Origin: an uncultured Muribaculaceae bacterium
Lineage (GTDB): Bacteria; Bacteroidota; Bacteroidia; Bacteroidales; Muribaculaceae
Assembly (NCBI GenBank): GCA_910578075.1
Contig: CAJTPK010000022.1
Span: forward strand, 5,158 to 69,157
Direction of reading: 5' to 3'
Length of the DNA: 64,000 nucleotides
Notes under the pieces: generated by a model
What the model was told of the DNA's origin: nothing
The model's database searches: none
Seen by the model: only the letters and a program-made list of their open reading frames with translations
In this document: positions 63,047 through 64,000 of the stretch, in pieces
How the letters are laid out: every line of letters starts with the position of its first letter
How positions within the stretch are numbered: the stretch's first letter is position 1
Made by a program: the position numbers and the translations under genes

Positions 63047-63079
63047 TAATTTTGCGTACTCCAAAAATGGGGTACGCAA
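63047..63079 (+). promoter_or_regulatory. Left-end promoter and hairpin of an IS remnant
   Basis: TAATTTTG (63047-63054) runs into an 11-bp inverted repeat, TTGCGTACTCC (63052-63062) with GGGGTACGCAA (63069-63079), just before the transposase fragment. This may be the left end of the insertion sequence. Confidence 0.45.
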
Positions 63080-63090
63080 GTTGTTTTTAT

Positions 63091-63269
63091 ATGTTTGTCA
63101 AAAGAAAAAGAATCGTTCGGGCACTATCAGCGTGGTCATAGCAGAGAAAATTTCAGGAAGGTATTCTGAATTGGCTACAATTGGGATTGCTAAAAACGAA
63201 GAAGAAGTCGAAAATTTTGTACAGGAACGTAGCGAGTGGATAGAGCGTGAGAAGCACCTGACACGTTGA
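63091..63269 (+). pseudogene. IS1634-like transposase, N-terminal fragment
   Basis: About 55 codons resemble the start of IS1634-family (IS4 group) transposases: KKKNRSGTISVVIAEKISGR followed by YSELATIGIAKNEEEVENFV. The natural ATG at 63091 (reading MFVKRK) is in a different frame from the rest, so one base was lost in the A-rich AAAAGAAAAAG stretch. The frame stops at 63269 and the catalytic DDE part is absent. It marks an old insertion. Confidence 0.7.
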
Positions 63270-63276
63270 CGAAGTC

Positions 63277-63346
63277 AGGGGGTCGAAGGGGTTTCCCCCT
63301 TGCAAGGGTGTTTTCAGAGGGCGAATGTCCGAAAAAACATCTTGCA
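63277..63346. repeat. Nested palindromes, possible recombination or mobilisation site
   Basis: AGGGGG (63277-63282) with CCCCCT (63295-63300), and TGCAAGGGTGTTTT (63301-63314) with AAAACATCTTGCA (63334-63346), form two neighbouring hairpins directly after the transposase fragment. The layout recalls oriT or element-end structures in Bacteroidales mobile elements, but no relaxase gene is in the window. The rest of 63347-63469 shows nothing else. Confidence 0.4.
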
Positions 63347-63469
63347 GAGGCTACAGAACACCGACTTTGCCATTATCGGATTTAATCACACTGAAAAATA
63401 GGCTAATACGCTGATATGTCCGATTTTTTTGATGTGTCTTTGCATTGGAAATCAAACGCTTATTCCCAA

Positions 63470-63715
63470 ATGGCAAAAATCACAGTTCAAAATACTCCAA
63501 TTACTGTTCTCAACATCGAGGAGCATGACTATATCTCTCTTACTGACATGGCTACTGCCAAAGATGGAGACAGCAGAGCCGCAGATGTTATCAAGAACTG
63601 GATAAGGAATAGATATACCATTGAGTTTCTTGGCACATGGAAACTTATCCACAACCCTAATTTCAAAGTGGTCGAATTTGACCACTTTAGAATGAGCGCA
63701 GGTTTGCCATCTTTT
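63470..63715 (+). pseudogene. KilA-N domain protein, 3'-truncated
   Basis: About 80 codons of a KilA-N DNA-binding domain: ITVQNTPITVLNIEEHDYIS, LTDMATAKDGDSRAADVIKN and WKLIHNPNFKVVEFDHFR, then AGLPSF. At about 63715 the family sequence (normally continuing with a W-containing segment) ends abruptly and the frame runs on, antisense to a retropepsin fragment, to 63889. ATG 63470 is preferred over 63416. KilA-N proteins are common in phages and mobile elements. Confidence 0.75.
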
Positions 63716-63909
63716 CTTGCCCCGGTGTCAACCAAAAACCTCAACGAGTCCGAGCCATTTACAAATGCGGTTACATATATACGGCTATCTCCGGGGATTA
63801 CAAAGGGGATAGTGCCTGTCGGCGTATCCTTTACAATTCGAGCATTTGTACAAACAGTACAGAGAATAATGGTACCGAGCAATAAATAATAACGAAAAAC
63901 TGATTTTAT
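63716..63909 (-). pseudogene. Retropepsin-like secreted aspartic protease, N-terminal fragment
   Basis: On the minus strand, about 64 codons read as a signal peptide (KSVFRYYLLLGTIILCTVCT) and the start of a retropepsin domain with IYVTAFVNGSDSLRFLVDTG, the last residues being the catalytic DTGA. After this the frame enters the antisense of the KilA-N fragment, so the rest of the protease is missing. The expected start codon reads ATA (63909-63907) instead of ATG; a TTG at 63882 is the only other candidate. Confidence 0.6.
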
Positions 63910-64000
63910 ATTTTGATGTCAAGTGCCTCTATAAGTTTTTCCTCCGAGGGCAAAACAAGTTTATATTTAGATGCAAATATTTGGCGAGCCTCGTTCAATA
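63906..64000 (-). CDS. C-terminal end of a probable YhcG/DUF1016 PDDEXK nuclease (partial)
   Basis: The last 30 codons of a minus-strand frame run in from the window edge: LNEARQIFASKYKLVLPSEE followed by KLIEALDIKI and TAA. The FASKYKLVLPSEE pattern is like the extreme C-terminus of DUF1016/YhcG-type nucleases of the PDDEXK group, often found near restriction or toxin-antitoxin loci. The stop codon overlaps the presumed start of the retropepsin fragment. Most of the gene lies outside the window, so the call is tentative. Confidence 0.45.
   Translation of the reverse strand, partial: LNEARQIFASKYKLVLPSEEKLIEALDIKI

Noticed and set aside
63529..63715. Downstream part of the minus-strand retropepsin frame
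   Set aside because: This part is the antisense of the KilA-N domain and shows no protease sequence, so only the part above 63715 is kept.

Overview
The window looks like chromosome of a gut-type Bacteroidales, most likely Muribaculaceae or a close relative. This is inferred from: GldH and two proteins with type IX secretion (T9SS) sorting tails; a RicT-GldH-RNase Y-LptD gene block; a Bacteroidetes-style LptD; SUI1; a TIGR02757 protein; and many promoters of the Bacteroidota type (TTTG, about 19-21 bp, then TAnnTTTG). No tRNA, rRNA, CRISPR array, intact prophage or intact insertion sequence was seen.

Layout. 0.1-6.8 kb: a thioredoxin-like lipoprotein, a repeat element, SUI1, then a TonB-dependent receptor divergent from a histidine kinase/response regulator pair, with four phased TCTTA boxes between them, and an orphan XRE regulator. 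6.8-17 kb (minus strand): cell-envelope and housekeeping genes (DigH-like hydrolase, TIGR02757, S9 peptidase, FKBP isomerase, LemA, GlyS) and an asd/fabD pair, with long palindromes in the spacers. 17.5-27 kb: a ZIP transporter and an AT-rich two-gene operon for a BspA-type leucine-rich repeat protein and a 2,013-residue multidomain T9SS cargo. 26.9-33.7 kb: MgtC, a RecD-like helicase, enolase, and the rplM-rpsI-rpsB-tsf operon. 33.8-43.5 kb (minus): CCA transferase, M24 peptidase, GldH, RicT, RNase Y, ZapA, a coiled-coil protein and LptD, probably read from one lptD promoter. 43.6-49 kb: HD protein, IlvE, a standalone sorting-tail microprotein, S1, a membrane protein and an M48 protease. 49-59.6 kb: a secreted TPR-CHAT protein and carbohydrate-active enzymes (GH43-GH16 fusion, pullulanase, sulfatase). 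60-63 kb: a C10 cysteine protease followed at once by a serpin. 63-64 kb: a graveyard of mobile and defence-type fragments.

How the parts relate. The minus-strand blocks are core envelope, translation and division genes with short spacers. The accessory interest lies in three places. The first is the two-component system sharing an operator-bearing spacer with its likely target receptor. The second is the surface and secreted proteins (LRR/T9SS giant, microprotein, TPR-CHAT, C10/serpin). The third is the scrambled right end, where a KilA-N fragment abuts an inverted retropepsin fragment that was probably downstream of a YhcG-type nuclease.

The best candidates for something undescribed are the C10 protease-serpin pair (with a non-canonical serpin hinge), the LRR plus giant T9SS operon, and the dispersed inverted-repeat element found at both ends of the window.
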